A stretch of 64,000 bases of DNA, from assembly GCF_035306705.1 (NCBI RefSeq), contig NZ_DATGNO010000080.1:1-64000 (forward strand), written 5' to 3'. This document shows, in pieces, positions 7,801 to 17,628 of the stretch. The notes below the pieces were generated by a model. That model saw only the letters and a program-made list of their open reading frames with translations, was not told where the DNA came from and searched no databases. Numbering within the stretch: the stretch's first letter is position 1; each line of letters starts with the position of its first letter. Origin of the DNA: Xanthomarina sp035306705 (GTDB lineage Bacteria > Bacteroidota > Bacteroidia > Flavobacteriales > Flavobacteriaceae). The position numbers and the translations under genes are program-made.

Positions 7801-8702
7801 TGATTATCTAACTGACTTATAGATTCATTTTTAAACTTCGCGAAGTTGAAGCCACTTTGCCACCATAAATTCATTTTTTCTTTATTAAACACTAAAGAAT
7901 TTGTTGTTAAAACTGTTGGGGTATAATAAAAATTGATAATTGCATCTTGATTGGTTGCTACAAATTTTCCAATTCTAATATTCTGACTTTCAATTCTATC
8001 CAACATAAAAGCAAACATATTTGTAAGAAGTGAAAAGGCATTTAACGAAGGCATTCTGTTGAATTGTGTGATTTCAGTTTGTAAAACAATAGCATCTATA
8101 TGTGTAGCTCCTCGTTTTATAGCTTCCTCAATAGGAACCATGGAACCCAAACCTCCATCGGCATATTCGCAACCGTTTTTTTTGACTAAAGACATAAATG
8201 GTGTGTAATTACAGGAAATCCAAACCCATTCCAAAAACTCTTCGTAATCGAAATCTTTTATGGATTTATATTCCACTTGATTAAGCGATAAGTTTGAAAC
8301 AGTTATTACCACATCTTTTTGGGATGCTTTTAACTCGGCAAACTCATCTTCGCTAACCGTTTTTTTTATCAATTTTTTAAGATTATAGCTTTCACCAAAG
8401 GTTTTACTACCTCTAAGTAAATTTCTTAGAACATTAAAATGATTGATTCTAATAGTTTCAAGTCCATTTTTTCTTTTTATTGCAAATGGGCAGACATTAA
8501 AAATAGCTTGCTGATCGACATTGGTGTAAATTTCCTTTATTTTTTCCACTTGATTTAAAGCCAAATGAGACACCAACAAACTTCCGGTTGAAGTACCCAA
8601 AAACAAATCGTATTGATGTTTTTTATTTTCAATAAGATATTGGGCCACGCCTCCTGCAAATGCACCTTTACTTCCCCCTCCTGAAATGACTAATGCTTTC
8701 AT
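7797..8702 (-). CDS. Patatin-like phospholipase (first of a tandem pair)
   Basis: A 301-residue paralogue of the downstream gene. Catalytic features are intact: GGGSKGA near the N-terminus, GTSTGS near residue 36, and EYADGGLG near 180. No export signal is visible. Its ATG overlaps the TGA of the M1 aminopeptidase gene (8699-8702), and its own stop overlaps the next patatin start, so the three genes form one translationally coupled unit. Family members release fatty acids from membrane lipids. Coupling to a secreted peptidase is unusual and has no obvious pathway explanation. Sequence divergence between the copies indicates an old duplication. Confidence 0.88.
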   Translation of the reverse strand: MKALVISGGGSKGAFAGGVAQYLIENKKHQYDLFLGTSTGSLLVSHLALNQVEKIKEIYTNVDQQAIFNVCPFAIKRKNGLETIRINHFNVLRNLLRGSKTFGESYNLKKLIKKTVSEDEFAELKASQKDVVITVSNLSLNQVEYKSIKDFDYEEFLEWVWISCNYTPFMSLVKKNGCEYADGGLGSMVPIEEAIKRGATHIDAIVLQTEITQFNRMPSLNAFSLLTNMFAFMLDRIESQNIRIGKFVATNQDAIINFYYTPTVLTTNSLVFNKEKMNLWWQSGFNFAKFKNESISQLDNQ

Positions 8703-10702
8703 TTATTTTGTTTTTGTAATCTTAAAATCACGGTTTCATAATCTGGATTTTTAGATAAGGTTTCCAACATGTTTTTAGCATATTTTTTAAAACGCCAGTT
8801 GTAATGCCAGGAAGCATCTATAAGGTTAGATAACACTTTTTCATTAAAGATACTTAAAGAGTTTAAATAATTAAAAGCCATTAATCTCACCTCAAAACCA
8901 TATTTAGGATCGGAATAGCTTATTAATTCATTTAAAAAATCTGTTTTATGCTCTGGTTGATAGGAAGGTGTAGAAATTGCCAGTGCCAACCAAAGCTGTC
9001 TTACATTTTTATCGCTTAGCCCAATGACATTTTTGGTTTCACTTAAATAAGTATTTCTATCTTCAGGGAAGTTTATCCATAAATGAAATAGTGCCGATTC
9101 TATGGTAATATACGACCGATCATCCAGCAAGCTTTCATAATCTTTTTTAAGGTTTAAAGGAATTTTATCTAAATTCTGAGCAATGGCTTGTCTGGTTTTT
9201 AAAGACCCCTCAAACACTTTAGCGGTCACTCTGCTCGGAATTTGAGAGATCACTTTCTGCTTGGCTTGATCTGAAATGGGAGCGGTTAAATAATAAGTAC
9301 ACTTAGAGGTTGCCAATTCACAATCCACCATTTCGTATTCTTGAATAAACGCCGATTTCATTAAACTTTCAGTGGCCTCTTCAAAAGGAAACTCCTCTTG
9401 CACCAACCAAATATTTACAAATTTCTTTAGGTTTTTACCACTGGTTATTTCAACTTCTGAAATAAAATCGGATGTTTCTACCATAGCAAAAGGATGTGCT
9501 TCCAAATAATTTTTAACGGCTTGTTTAAAGGCTTTATCGCCCACTTCTTCTCTTAAAGCATGTAAAACCCATGCGCCCCGTTTGTAAAAAGTCGTACTAC
9601 TAGATTTCGGGTTTAACAAAGACGTACTTGTACCAGATCTGTTTTGGTCTATAAGTTCTTGGGCATATTCGTATAAGTTCCAGTAATACCAACTTTTTCC
9701 AAACACATCTTTTTCGGCTAAAAGCGCATAATAACTAGCAAAACCTTCCTGCAACCAATGATGCTCGCTATTTTTTGCTGTTACATAGTTGCCAAACCAT
9801 TGATGGGCTAATTCGTGCGCATTTACATTCACATAATTTCTATCTACAAAAGCTATAGAGTCTATAACAAAAGCATCGGAGAAAATAGTAGCACTTGTAT
9901 TTTCCATGCCTGCATATAGAAAATCGTGCACAGGAATCTGTTTATAGTTTTGCCACGGATATGGCAGGTCTATTTCATTTTCAAGAAAATCGAACATTTG
10001 TTTGCTATAGCGATAAGTGGGTTCCACCTTTAAGGAATCTTCTGGATAATAGTACATTTCTAATGGAATCCCACTATTGGATGTTTCTTCGTATTTATGG
10101 TATTTCCCAATAACTAAAGCAAGTAGATAGCTAGACATAGGCTCTTTCATATCGAAATGCCAAGTGGTATTTTCTGCTTCTACGTCTTTGCTTATAAGTT
10201 TTCCGTTAGCAATTACTTCATAATCGCTATTGAAAGTAATGGATAAATCGAATTCTATTTTGTCGTTGGTATCATCTAAACTTGGCAACCAATGGCTTGT
10301 ATATTTTCCTTGTCCTTGCGTCCAAATTTGGTTTGGAGCTTCATTTTCCCAGCCCACAAAATAAAGAGCTTGCTTAGGTTTTGCCTCATATTTAAAACTT
10401 AGATGATAGATTTCATCTGCTTTAAATTCAGAATAAACAATCAGTTTTTCACCATCGTTTTTAAAATTGGTTTTCTTATCATTTAGTAAAACATCATCGA
10501 AACCCATAGCTAAGGCATCCAAATAAACAGAATCTACGGCCTTTAATATTTTAAAATTATATTCGGCCAAACCATAAACCTTGGAAGAGTCTACATTAAA
10601 ACTCAAACCACTTTTAACATGAGTAAAATCAACATTTTCAACCTGTTGCGCATAAGTTAATCCTACAAAAAATAAAAAGAAATAAGAAAGGAGATGTTTC
10701 AT
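8699..10702 (-). CDS. Secreted M1 family metallo-aminopeptidase
   Basis: A 667-residue exported peptidase: signal peptide about 1-18 (FFLFFVGLTYAQ), N-terminal beta-sandwich, then the gluzincin catalytic domain. Visible motifs are the substrate-binding YAGMENTSATIF (the GAMEN equivalent) and HELAHQW with the third zinc ligand in QEGFASYY. A C-terminal alpha-helical HEAT-like region follows (about 450-667). It removes N-terminal amino acids from peptides, probably in the periplasm. It is the first gene of a three-gene minus-strand unit with the two patatins (ATGA overlap). It is divergent from recG with about 80 bp between starts. Confidence 0.92.
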   Translation of the reverse strand: MKHLLSYFFLFFVGLTYAQQVENVDFTHVKSGLSFNVDSSKVYGLAEYNFKILKAVDSVYLDALAMGFDDVLLNDKKTNFKNDGEKLIVYSEFKADEIYHLSFKYEAKPKQALYFVGWENEAPNQIWTQGQGKYTSHWLPSLDDTNDKIEFDLSITFNSDYEVIANGKLISKDVEAENTTWHFDMKEPMSSYLLALVIGKYHKYEETSNSGIPLEMYYYPEDSLKVEPTYRYSKQMFDFLENEIDLPYPWQNYKQIPVHDFLYAGMENTSATIFSDAFVIDSIAFVDRNYVNVNAHELAHQWFGNYVTAKNSEHHWLQEGFASYYALLAEKDVFGKSWYYWNLYEYAQELIDQNRSGTSTSLLNPKSSSTTFYKRGAWVLHALREEVGDKAFKQAVKNYLEAHPFAMVETSDFISEVEITSGKNLKKFVNIWLVQEEFPFEEATESLMKSAFIQEYEMVDCELATSKCTYYLTAPISDQAKQKVISQIPSRVTAKVFEGSLKTRQAIAQNLDKIPLNLKKDYESLLDDRSYITIESALFHLWINFPEDRNTYLSETKNVIGLSDKNVRQLWLALAISTPSYQPEHKTDFLNELISYSDPKYGFEVRLMAFNYLNSLSIFNEKVLSNLIDASWHYNWRFKKYAKNMLETLSKNPDYETVILRLQKQNK

Positions 10703-10783
10703 ATATATACCATATCAACTACTTGACTAAAATACATAAATTTTGAAGTTTAAAGTTTCAAGATTAAGTTTTATATTCGTATT

Positions 10784-12937
10784 ATGTCTACAAGTTTACA
10801 AACTCCCATAGATTATTTAAAAGGTGTCGGTCCAAATCGTGCAGATTTACTTAGGACGGAATTGGGCATCCACACCTACCAAGATTTAATTAATTTATTC
10901 CCCAATAGATATTTAGACAGAACGCAATATTACAAGATACATCAATTACAACGCAACAATGCAGAAGTGCAAATTGTAGGTGAAATTATTAGCCTAAAAG
11001 AAATTGCACAAAAACATGGAAAACGTTTGGTTGCAACTTTTAGAGACGATACTGGAAGCATGGAACTAGTTTGGTTTCGTGGACAAAAATGGATTCGTGA
11101 AAGCTTAAAACTCAATAAACCTTATGTTATTTTTGGGAAAGTGAATTGGTTTAATGGCGTTTTTAGCATGCCACATCCAGATATGGAACTTTTGGAAGAG
11201 CATGAAAAAAACATACGTTCTGCCATGCAGCCCATTTATCCTTCTACAGAAAAGTTATCAAATAAGGGCATTACCAATCGTGTAATTACTAAAATTATGC
11301 AGCAATTATTTCTTGAAACCAAAGGTCGATTTCAAGAATCCCTATCTGAAAATATCCTCTCAGAATTAAAATTATTATCGAAATCTGAAGCCGTTTTTAA
11401 TGTCCATTTTCCAAAAAATCAAGAGCTGTTAGCACGGGCTCAATTCCGATTAAAATTTGAAGAATTATTCTATATTCAATTGCAATTAATTCTGAAAAAT
11501 TTAATCCATAAATCGAAAATAAAAGGCTTGCCATTTACACAAGTTGGAACGTATTTCAACACGTTTTATAAAGACCATTTACCCTTCGAATTAACCAATG
11601 CGCAGAAACGTGTTCTGAAAGAAATTAGGCAAGATTTAGGGAGTAATGCCCAAATGAATCGTTTATTGCAAGGCGATGTAGGTTCTGGAAAAACTATAGT
11701 TGCATTTATGTCAATGTTAATGGCACTTGACAACGGTTTTCAAGCATGCCTAATGGCTCCGACTGAAATTTTGTCAGTCCAGCATTATAATGGATTAATT
11801 GAATTGGCTAACAAATTGAACATCAGCATAAAAATACTTACAGGTTCAAGTAAAACTTCAGAAAGAAAAGAAATTCATAAATTGCTTGAAAACGGCGAAT
11901 TAGACATCCTAATTGGCACACATGCTCTCCTTGAAGATAAGGTGAAATTTAAGAATTTAGGGCTGGCAATTATAGATGAGCAACACCGTTTTGGAGTCGA
12001 GCAAAGAAGTAAACTATGGAGGAAAGGCCCAAGCGGAATTCAACAAAATAATGAAGAGGAATCTGGGGAGATTAGAGGAGCAATTCCTCCACACATTTTA
12101 GTGATGACTGCAACCCCAATTCCAAGAACTTTAGCCATGTCTGTTTATGGCGATTTAGACATCTCAGTTATCGACGAATTACCACCTGGAAGACAAGCCA
12201 TAAAAACGGTGCATCGATACGATAAAAATAGACTAAACGTGTTTCGATTTATTAGAGATGAAATTGAAAAAGGCAGACAAATTTATATTGTGTATCCCTT
12301 AATCCAAGAAAGTGAAAATATGGATTATAAGGATTTAATGGATGGCTATGAAAGCGTTTCTAGAGACTTCCCCGCTCCTAATTATCAAATTTCGATTGTA
12401 CATGGCAAAATGAAACCGGCCGACAAAGATTACGAAATGCAACGCTTCATTAAAGGCGAAACCAACATCATGGTTGCCACAACCGTTATTGAGGTTGGCG
12501 TAAACGTTCCAAATGCTTCAGTTATGATTATTGAAAGTGCGGAACGTTTTGGCTTATCACAATTACACCAATTAAGAGGACGTGTTGGACGTGGTGCCGA
12601 ACAAAGCTATTGTATTTTAATGACGAGTCATAAATTGAGTGCCGACAGCAAAAAACGAATACAAACCATGACTAGAACCAACGATGGTTTTGAAATTGCT
12701 GAAGTAGATTTAAACCTTCGGGGCCCCGGAGATCTTATGGGAACACAACAAAGCGGGGTTTTAAACCTAAAAATCGCCGATATTATTAAAGACAAGGACA
12801 TATTACAATCTGCCAGATTCTACGCTAAAAAAGTGCTCGGTAGCGATCCTACGTTGAAAACTCCAGAAAACAAAAGTATACTTTACACCTACCAACAAGT
12901 TGCGAAGTATAAGAATATTTGGAATTATATAAGTTAG
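10784..12937 (+). CDS. recG: ATP-dependent DNA helicase RecG
   Basis: A 717-residue protein, slightly longer than E. coli RecG (693). It has an N-terminal wedge/OB domain (about 1-230), Walker A GDVGSGKT (near 300), and the RecG-specific motif II IIDEQHRFGVEQ. Motifs MTATPIPRTLAM, TTVIEVGVNVP and QLRGRVGRG follow, with the C-terminal TRG hairpin region. RecG reverses stalled replication forks and drives Holliday junction branch migration. An extra short acidic insert (NNEEESGE region) follows motif II. The ATG is close to a TATATTCG box, a variant of the -7 element. It is transcribed alone, divergent from the aminopeptidase. Confidence 0.97.
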   Translation: MSTSLQTPIDYLKGVGPNRADLLRTELGIHTYQDLINLFPNRYLDRTQYYKIHQLQRNNAEVQIVGEIISLKEIAQKHGKRLVATFRDDTGSMELVWFRGQKWIRESLKLNKPYVIFGKVNWFNGVFSMPHPDMELLEEHEKNIRSAMQPIYPSTEKLSNKGITNRVITKIMQQLFLETKGRFQESLSENILSELKLLSKSEAVFNVHFPKNQELLARAQFRLKFEELFYIQLQLILKNLIHKSKIKGLPFTQVGTYFNTFYKDHLPFELTNAQKRVLKEIRQDLGSNAQMNRLLQGDVGSGKTIVAFMSMLMALDNGFQACLMAPTEILSVQHYNGLIELANKLNISIKILTGSSKTSERKEIHKLLENGELDILIGTHALLEDKVKFKNLGLAIIDEQHRFGVEQRSKLWRKGPSGIQQNNEEESGEIRGAIPPHILVMTATPIPRTLAMSVYGDLDISVIDELPPGRQAIKTVHRYDKNRLNVFRFIRDEIEKGRQIYIVYPLIQESENMDYKDLMDGYESVSRDFPAPNYQISIVHGKMKPADKDYEMQRFIKGETNIMVATTVIEVGVNVPNASVMIIESAERFGLSQLHQLRGRVGRGAEQSYCILMTSHKLSADSKKRIQTMTRTNDGFEIAEVDLNLRGPGDLMGTQQSGVLNLKIADIIKDKDILQSARFYAKKVLGSDPTLKTPENKSILYTYQQVAKYKNIWNYIS

Positions 12938-13064
12938 CTATAAGGTTCCATACAAGTAATTTTTTAACTATAAATCCTTTAATTTAGCTTATATTCGAAT
13001 TTAATAATTGAAAAGATTTCCTGTCTTATTGTAAAAATTTATTAACATCAAAGACCCAAAAAAA

Positions 13065-14813
13065 GTGAATATACTTATCAAAAACGGCCTCTTTTTTTCT
13101 GGGGATTCAAACAAAAAAGCAACAAAGCAAGATGTTTTAATTGATAGAAATGGGAAAATCATAGAAATTGGTTCCATCAATCTTCCACAAAATAATACTG
13201 TAGAAATAATAGATGCAGAAGGACATTGGATTGTTCCCGGATTTATAGATTCTCACACACATTATGATGCCGAAGTCATGGCATCTCCAGGACTAAAAGA
13301 ATCGGCACGACATGGCGTAACCTCCATCATACTTGGAAGTTGCTCCGTATCATCCGTATATAATTCACCAGAAGACACTTCAGACTCTTTTACGCGAGTT
13401 GAAGCAATTCCTAGAGAAGTGATGTTACCTTTATTGGAAAAAGAAAAAACATGGAACACGCCAAAGGAATGGAAAGCTTATATTAATAAATTACCCTTAG
13501 GGATTAATATTGCTTCGTTTATTGGTCATTCGGATGTACGAATGAAAGTTATGGGAATAGATAGATCCTTATCCGATGGAGAATCGGCCACAAAAGAAGA
13601 AGAAAACTTAATGGCACGCATGTTAAACGATGCGTTAGACGAAGGGTTTATAGGTTTGTCTACCATGGATAACCCTTGGGATAAAATGGATGGCGACAGG
13701 TATTGGTCGCATAAAACGCCTTCCTTCTACTCCTCTTGGAAAGAACGAAAAAGTCTTATCGAAATTTTACGAAAAAGAGATGCTATTTTACAAGGTGCTC
13801 CAAATTTAGTAACGCGCTACAATGCTTTAAATTATATGTTAGCGAGTTCAGGGCTTTTTAGAAAACCTTTAAAAACCACCATGATTGCCATGATGGATTT
13901 AATTGGCGATAGATATATTTATCCCATACTTGCTTTTACTACTAGATCTATTAATTTATTGGGAAACGCTAATTTTAGAATGCAATCGCCGCCATGTCCA
14001 TTTACCGTATATTACGATGGTGTAGATTCTGTAATGTTTGAAGAATTTCCAAGTGGTGAAGCCCTTAGACATCTTGCAAAAGAATTAGATACAAGAGATG
14101 AGCTCATAAAAAACCCAGAGTTTCGAGATAATTTCAAGAAAGAAATCAAAAATAAATTCGCTCCAAAGGTTTGGCATAAGGATTTAAGTAAAACGACTAT
14201 TATAGCTTGTCCAGATGAAAGTATGATAGGGAAAAACTTCTATGAATTAGCTGAAGAAAAAAACCAACATCCCGTCGATTTGTTTTTAGACACGATTATC
14301 AAATACGATAAACAAATTAGATGGACCACAACCATTGCCAACGATAGAACAGAAAAATACAAGAGGCTTTATAATTTCCCATATAATCTGATTAGTTTTT
14401 CAGATGCTGGAGCACACTTAAATAATATGGCTTTTTACAATTTCCCTTTGAAAATGATAAAAATAGTACAGGATTCTATCGATAAAGGCCAACCTATTAT
14501 GTCTATGGAGCAATGTGTCTGGCGACTTACAAAAGAGCAAGGAGATTGGTTTAACATAGATTGTGGTTACCTAGCAGAAGGTGAAATTGCCGATTTGGTG
14601 ATTATTAATCCTAAAAACTTTCATAACATCACAGAAGATGTTGAAATAGATATTATTGAAGAATTTAACAATCATGAAAGACTTGTCAACCGAAATAAAG
14701 GCGTAGTTTCTAGAGTGATGGTTGGAGGGAAAACCATTTTTAAAAATGATGAGTTTGTTGAAGATTATGGAAAAACAAAAAAATATGGACGGTTTTTAGA
14801 GAAAGTAATCTAA
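13065..14813 (+). CDS. N-acyl-D-amino-acid deacylase family amidohydrolase
   Basis: A 582-residue metal-dependent amidohydrolase resembling D-aminoacylases. It opens with the small beta-domain (MNILIKNG) and has the metal-binding HTHYDAEV in FIDSHTHYDAEV (about 63-72). SFIGHSDVR and SFSDAGAH supply further metal and substrate residues, and the typical C-terminal EGEIADLVIINP returns to the beta-domain. Family reaction: hydrolysis of N-acyl-D-amino acids, though some members act on other cyclic or acylated amides. No signal peptide is seen. The start is GTG at 13065; no upstream ATG fits. It converges on the TlpA-like lipoprotein gene with only 3 bp between stops. Confidence 0.85.
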   Translation: MNILIKNGLFFSGDSNKKATKQDVLIDRNGKIIEIGSINLPQNNTVEIIDAEGHWIVPGFIDSHTHYDAEVMASPGLKESARHGVTSIILGSCSVSSVYNSPEDTSDSFTRVEAIPREVMLPLLEKEKTWNTPKEWKAYINKLPLGINIASFIGHSDVRMKVMGIDRSLSDGESATKEEENLMARMLNDALDEGFIGLSTMDNPWDKMDGDRYWSHKTPSFYSSWKERKSLIEILRKRDAILQGAPNLVTRYNALNYMLASSGLFRKPLKTTMIAMMDLIGDRYIYPILAFTTRSINLLGNANFRMQSPPCPFTVYYDGVDSVMFEEFPSGEALRHLAKELDTRDELIKNPEFRDNFKKEIKNKFAPKVWHKDLSKTTIIACPDESMIGKNFYELAEEKNQHPVDLFLDTIIKYDKQIRWTTTIANDRTEKYKRLYNFPYNLISFSDAGAHLNNMAFYNFPLKMIKIVQDSIDKGQPIMSMEQCVWRLTKEQGDWFNIDCGYLAEGEIADLVIINPKNFHNITEDVEIDIIEEFNNHERLVNRNKGVVSRVMVGGKTIFKNDEFVEDYGKTKKYGRFLEKVI

Positions 14814-14816
14814 ATC

Positions 14817-16034
14817 CTACTCCTCCATCAATCCATTAACAAACCCTTCAAACTCTCTTGTAAACTCCGTATATTTCTCTCCAGTTGCAGGCCCATTAAA
14901 TCCGGTATGAATTTTACGCACTGCTCCTGTTTTGTCAATAAAAATAGTGGTGGGATAACTCAATACTTGGTTAAGCATGGGAAGCTTCTCTTGAGCAGAC
15001 ACCTTACTGGAACTTCCGTATTGAGCCAATAATACAGGATAATCAATACCTAATCTGTCTTTTAATCTTTGGATGTTAGCAAAAGCTTTCTCTTCAGTTT
15101 TAGTGTATTCGAAAGCCAAACCTATAATTTCAAAATCTTTGTCTTTGTTATTTTTATAAAATTCTATAAAATATTTGCTTTCGTCTAAACAATTTGGACA
15201 CCAAGTTCCCATAATTTGTACCAGAACTACTTTGTTTTTAAAGCGTTCGTCTTCTAAAGAAACCATATGGCCTTTTTCATCAGGAAAAGAAAAACTCATC
15301 TTCTCGTAACCGTCTTTTAAGTAGGTTAAATTATTAGCATCAGGTAATTCGAAGCTTTCGTTGCGTTTCGCCGTAAAAGGCTCTTTATAATGGTTTCCAG
15401 AGTAAAACATACCTTGTATAGTACTATCTGTAACGGTTGCTATAAAAAAATAGGCATGAGCCCCATCGAAAGTAGATAGTTTTAATTGGTTGCCATCTAA
15501 AACGCCTTCCAAAAACCTATAATCTCCAGTTAGGGTTCTAAAAGTTCCAGTTACCTTGTTGTTCTCTTGTTTAAAAATGCCTTTGGCAATATATTTATCG
15601 GTTTCAGAATTTGGACTAAAAGTCGTTTCCCAAATCCCGGAAACATCAGTTTTGGCTTTATTTACAGTCTCAAAACGTTCGGTTTCACCAAAAATGGCTT
15701 TAAAAGGAACTGTTCGGTTTAAATCGTCTTTAATATAATTTCCTTCTAACCCCTTTTCTGTAATTTTTGCTGCTATATAACCTTCAAATACTGGAGGATT
15801 TATAAATACAGAATCATTTCTGTAAATAACCTCATCGACTTCAATAATTTCATCCCCATTGAAGATTTGAAGTTTATCTATACTTAGAACTTCAAAAATA
15901 AAAGGCATATCTATACTATCGTTTATTTTTAAAAGCGCTTTGTAAGTTCCTATTTGTAAAGTTTTAGGCTGTTCTTTTTCCAATTTACAAGAAACCAGAA
16001 ATATCAAGACCACTAATAAGCTTAAATGTTTCAT
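14817..16034 (-). CDS. TlpA-like thiol-disulfide oxidoreductase lipoprotein
   Basis: A 405-residue lipoprotein (signal about 1-15, lipobox FLVSC). The N-terminal 240 residues are beta-rich and not assigned to a named domain. The C-terminal 160 residues are a thioredoxin fold of the AhpC/TlpA class, with active site GTWCPNC and the cis-proline loop SYPTTIFIDK. It likely reduces or isomerises disulfides in the periplasm, tethered to a membrane. It has its own orientation and is separated from fahA by a terminator. Compare the related gene at 28050, which has the same fold without the CxxC. Confidence 0.88.
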   Translation of the reverse strand: MKHLSLLVVLIFLVSCKLEKEQPKTLQIGTYKALLKINDSIDMPFIFEVLSIDKLQIFNGDEIIEVDEVIYRNDSVFINPPVFEGYIAAKITEKGLEGNYIKDDLNRTVPFKAIFGETERFETVNKAKTDVSGIWETTFSPNSETDKYIAKGIFKQENNKVTGTFRTLTGDYRFLEGVLDGNQLKLSTFDGAHAYFFIATVTDSTIQGMFYSGNHYKEPFTAKRNESFELPDANNLTYLKDGYEKMSFSFPDEKGHMVSLEDERFKNKVVLVQIMGTWCPNCLDESKYFIEFYKNNKDKDFEIIGLAFEYTKTEEKAFANIQRLKDRLGIDYPVLLAQYGSSSKVSAQEKLPMLNQVLSYPTTIFIDKTGAVRKIHTGFNGPATGEKYTEFTREFEGFVNGLMEE

Positions 16035-16060
16035 GAGAAATTAGGGATGTCTGTTAAAAT

Positions 16061-16089
16061 AAAAAAAGCGACCTGTTGGTCGCTTCTTT
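16061..16089 (-). terminator. Intrinsic terminator of fahA
   Basis: Stem AAGCGACC (16066-16073), loop TGTT, GGTCGCTT (16078-16085), followed on the minus strand by a T-tract (complement of 16067-16061). It lies a few bases past the fahA stop. Confidence 0.88.
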
Positions 16090-16094
16090 TTTAT

Positions 16095-17390
16095 TTATTT
16101 TTTCTTCGGAACAAATATAGGAAGCAACTCAGTTGAGACTTCACCAAAACCAATTCTGGTACCATCTTTTTCGCAATGGCCACGCATAATAACCGTATCG
16201 TAGTCGTTTATAAACTTACGCTCTGAACCGTCTTGAAGTTTAATAGGTTTTTCACCTCTCCAACTTAATTCCAACATGGAACCGTAAGAATCTGGCGTTG
16301 GTCCTGAAATAGTTCCAGACCCCATCATATCGCCCGAATTTACTGGACATCCATTAACAGTATGATGCGTTAATTGCTGTACCATATTCCAGTACATGTA
16401 TTTAAAGTTAGACTTGCTAACAATCGTTTCTTTGGCCGATTTAGGTTTGATGGCAACCTCCAATTTAATGTCGTAACTTTTCTTTCCTTTATATTGTAAA
16501 TAAGGCAATTGTGGTTTCAATGGTTTTGGGCCTTCAACTCGAAAAGGTTCTAAAGCATCTAAAGTTACAATCCAAGGTGAAATGGACGATGCAAAACTTT
16601 TTGCCAAGAAGGGTCCTAATGGTACATATTCCCATTTTTGGATATCTCTTGCAGACCAATCATTAAATAAAACCAAACCAAAAATATATTCTTCGGCTTC
16701 CTCAATAGGAATAGGTTCACCTAAATCGTTGGCAGCTGTTGTAATAAAAGCCATTTCAAGTTCGAAATCCACTAATTTTGATGGTCCAAAAACTGGTGTA
16801 TCACTTCCAGCTGGGAGGGTTTGTCCTTGTGGTCTATGAATTGGAATTCCCGAAGGAATAATAGAACTACTTCTTCCATGGTATCCCACAGGAATGTGCA
16901 ACCAGTTTGGCATTAAGGCGTTTTCTGGGTCGCGAAACATGGTTCCCACATTGGTAGCATGTTCAATGCTTGAGTAAAAATCGGTATAATCTCCTATTTG
17001 AACAGGTAATTGCATTTCAATCTCGTCTAGGCGAAAGAGAACAATTTCCTTGTGTTTGACGTTGTTTTTTAATTCGTCGTTTTCTGCATCAAAAATATGC
17101 GCAATTCTATTTCTAACTGTTCTCCAAGTTTTTCTACCGTCTGCAATAAAATCGTTTAAGGTATCCTGCAGAAAAATATCGTCGGTTAATGGAATTCCTT
17201 CAAAATAACCTAATTGATGTAAAGCTCCTAAATCGATGGCCGTATCTCCTATTCGCGTTCCGATTGTAATAATATCATCTCGCGTTAAGAACACTCCAAA
17301 AGGAATATTTTGTATTGGAAAATCTGAGTTTTTATCTACATGTAACCACGATTTTCTATGTGGATCATTAGCTGATATTGACATAACCAT
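16095..17390 (-). CDS. fahA: Fumarylacetoacetase
   Basis: A 431-residue protein matching full-length FAH. It has the N-terminal SH3-like domain (PFGVF ... IGDTAIDLGAL) and the catalytic domain with DYTDFYSS (metal Asp and catalytic His region IEHATNVG). Also visible are HIPVGYHGRSSS, the metal-binding glutamates of DFELEMAF, and FNDWSARDIQKWEY. It hydrolyses 4-fumarylacetoacetate to fumarate and acetoacetate, the last step of tyrosine and phenylalanine degradation. Two starts are possible: ATG at 17390 (MVMSISAND) or the ATG two codons later at 17384, which gives the common MSISANDP N-terminus. A minus-strand TAGGTTTG box lies at 17430-17423. It is divergent from glyA. Confidence 0.95.
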   Translation of the reverse strand: MVMSISANDPHRKSWLHVDKNSDFPIQNIPFGVFLTRDDIITIGTRIGDTAIDLGALHQLGYFEGIPLTDDIFLQDTLNDFIADGRKTWRTVRNRIAHIFDAENDELKNNVKHKEIVLFRLDEIEMQLPVQIGDYTDFYSSIEHATNVGTMFRDPENALMPNWLHIPVGYHGRSSSIIPSGIPIHRPQGQTLPAGSDTPVFGPSKLVDFELEMAFITTAANDLGEPIPIEEAEEYIFGLVLFNDWSARDIQKWEYVPLGPFLAKSFASSISPWIVTLDALEPFRVEGPKPLKPQLPYLQYKGKKSYDIKLEVAIKPKSAKETIVSKSNFKYMYWNMVQQLTHHTVNGCPVNSGDMMGSGTISGPTPDSYGSMLELSWRGEKPIKLQDGSERKFINDYDTVIMRGHCEKDGTRIGFGEVSTELLPIFVPKKK

Positions 17391-17524
17391 TGTGAGTTTT
17401 TTTATATTGTTAAAAATCTATTCAAACCTACATAACTTTTTATTTTTATACTAATAATTAAGAAAGAATGTGATTTTAATTGATTCCTTAATGAAATCCA
17501 AAAAGCAAAGTAAATATATGTTTT

Positions 17525-17558
17525 TTGATGGTTTAAACTAATCTATTTGTTATTTTTG
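17525..17558 (+). promoter_or_regulatory. Probable glyA promoter
   Basis: TTG (17525-17527) in a T-run, 23-bp spacer, TATTTTTG (17551-17558), at the long end of the TTG-(17-23)-TAnnTTTG consensus. The leader to the glyA ATG would be about 65 nt. Confidence 0.55.
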
Positions 17559-17628
17559 ACATGATTTTAACGATAACAAGATTTTCATTAAAACCCATCG
17601 GGATTTATTGAATTAAAAAACAAATAAA

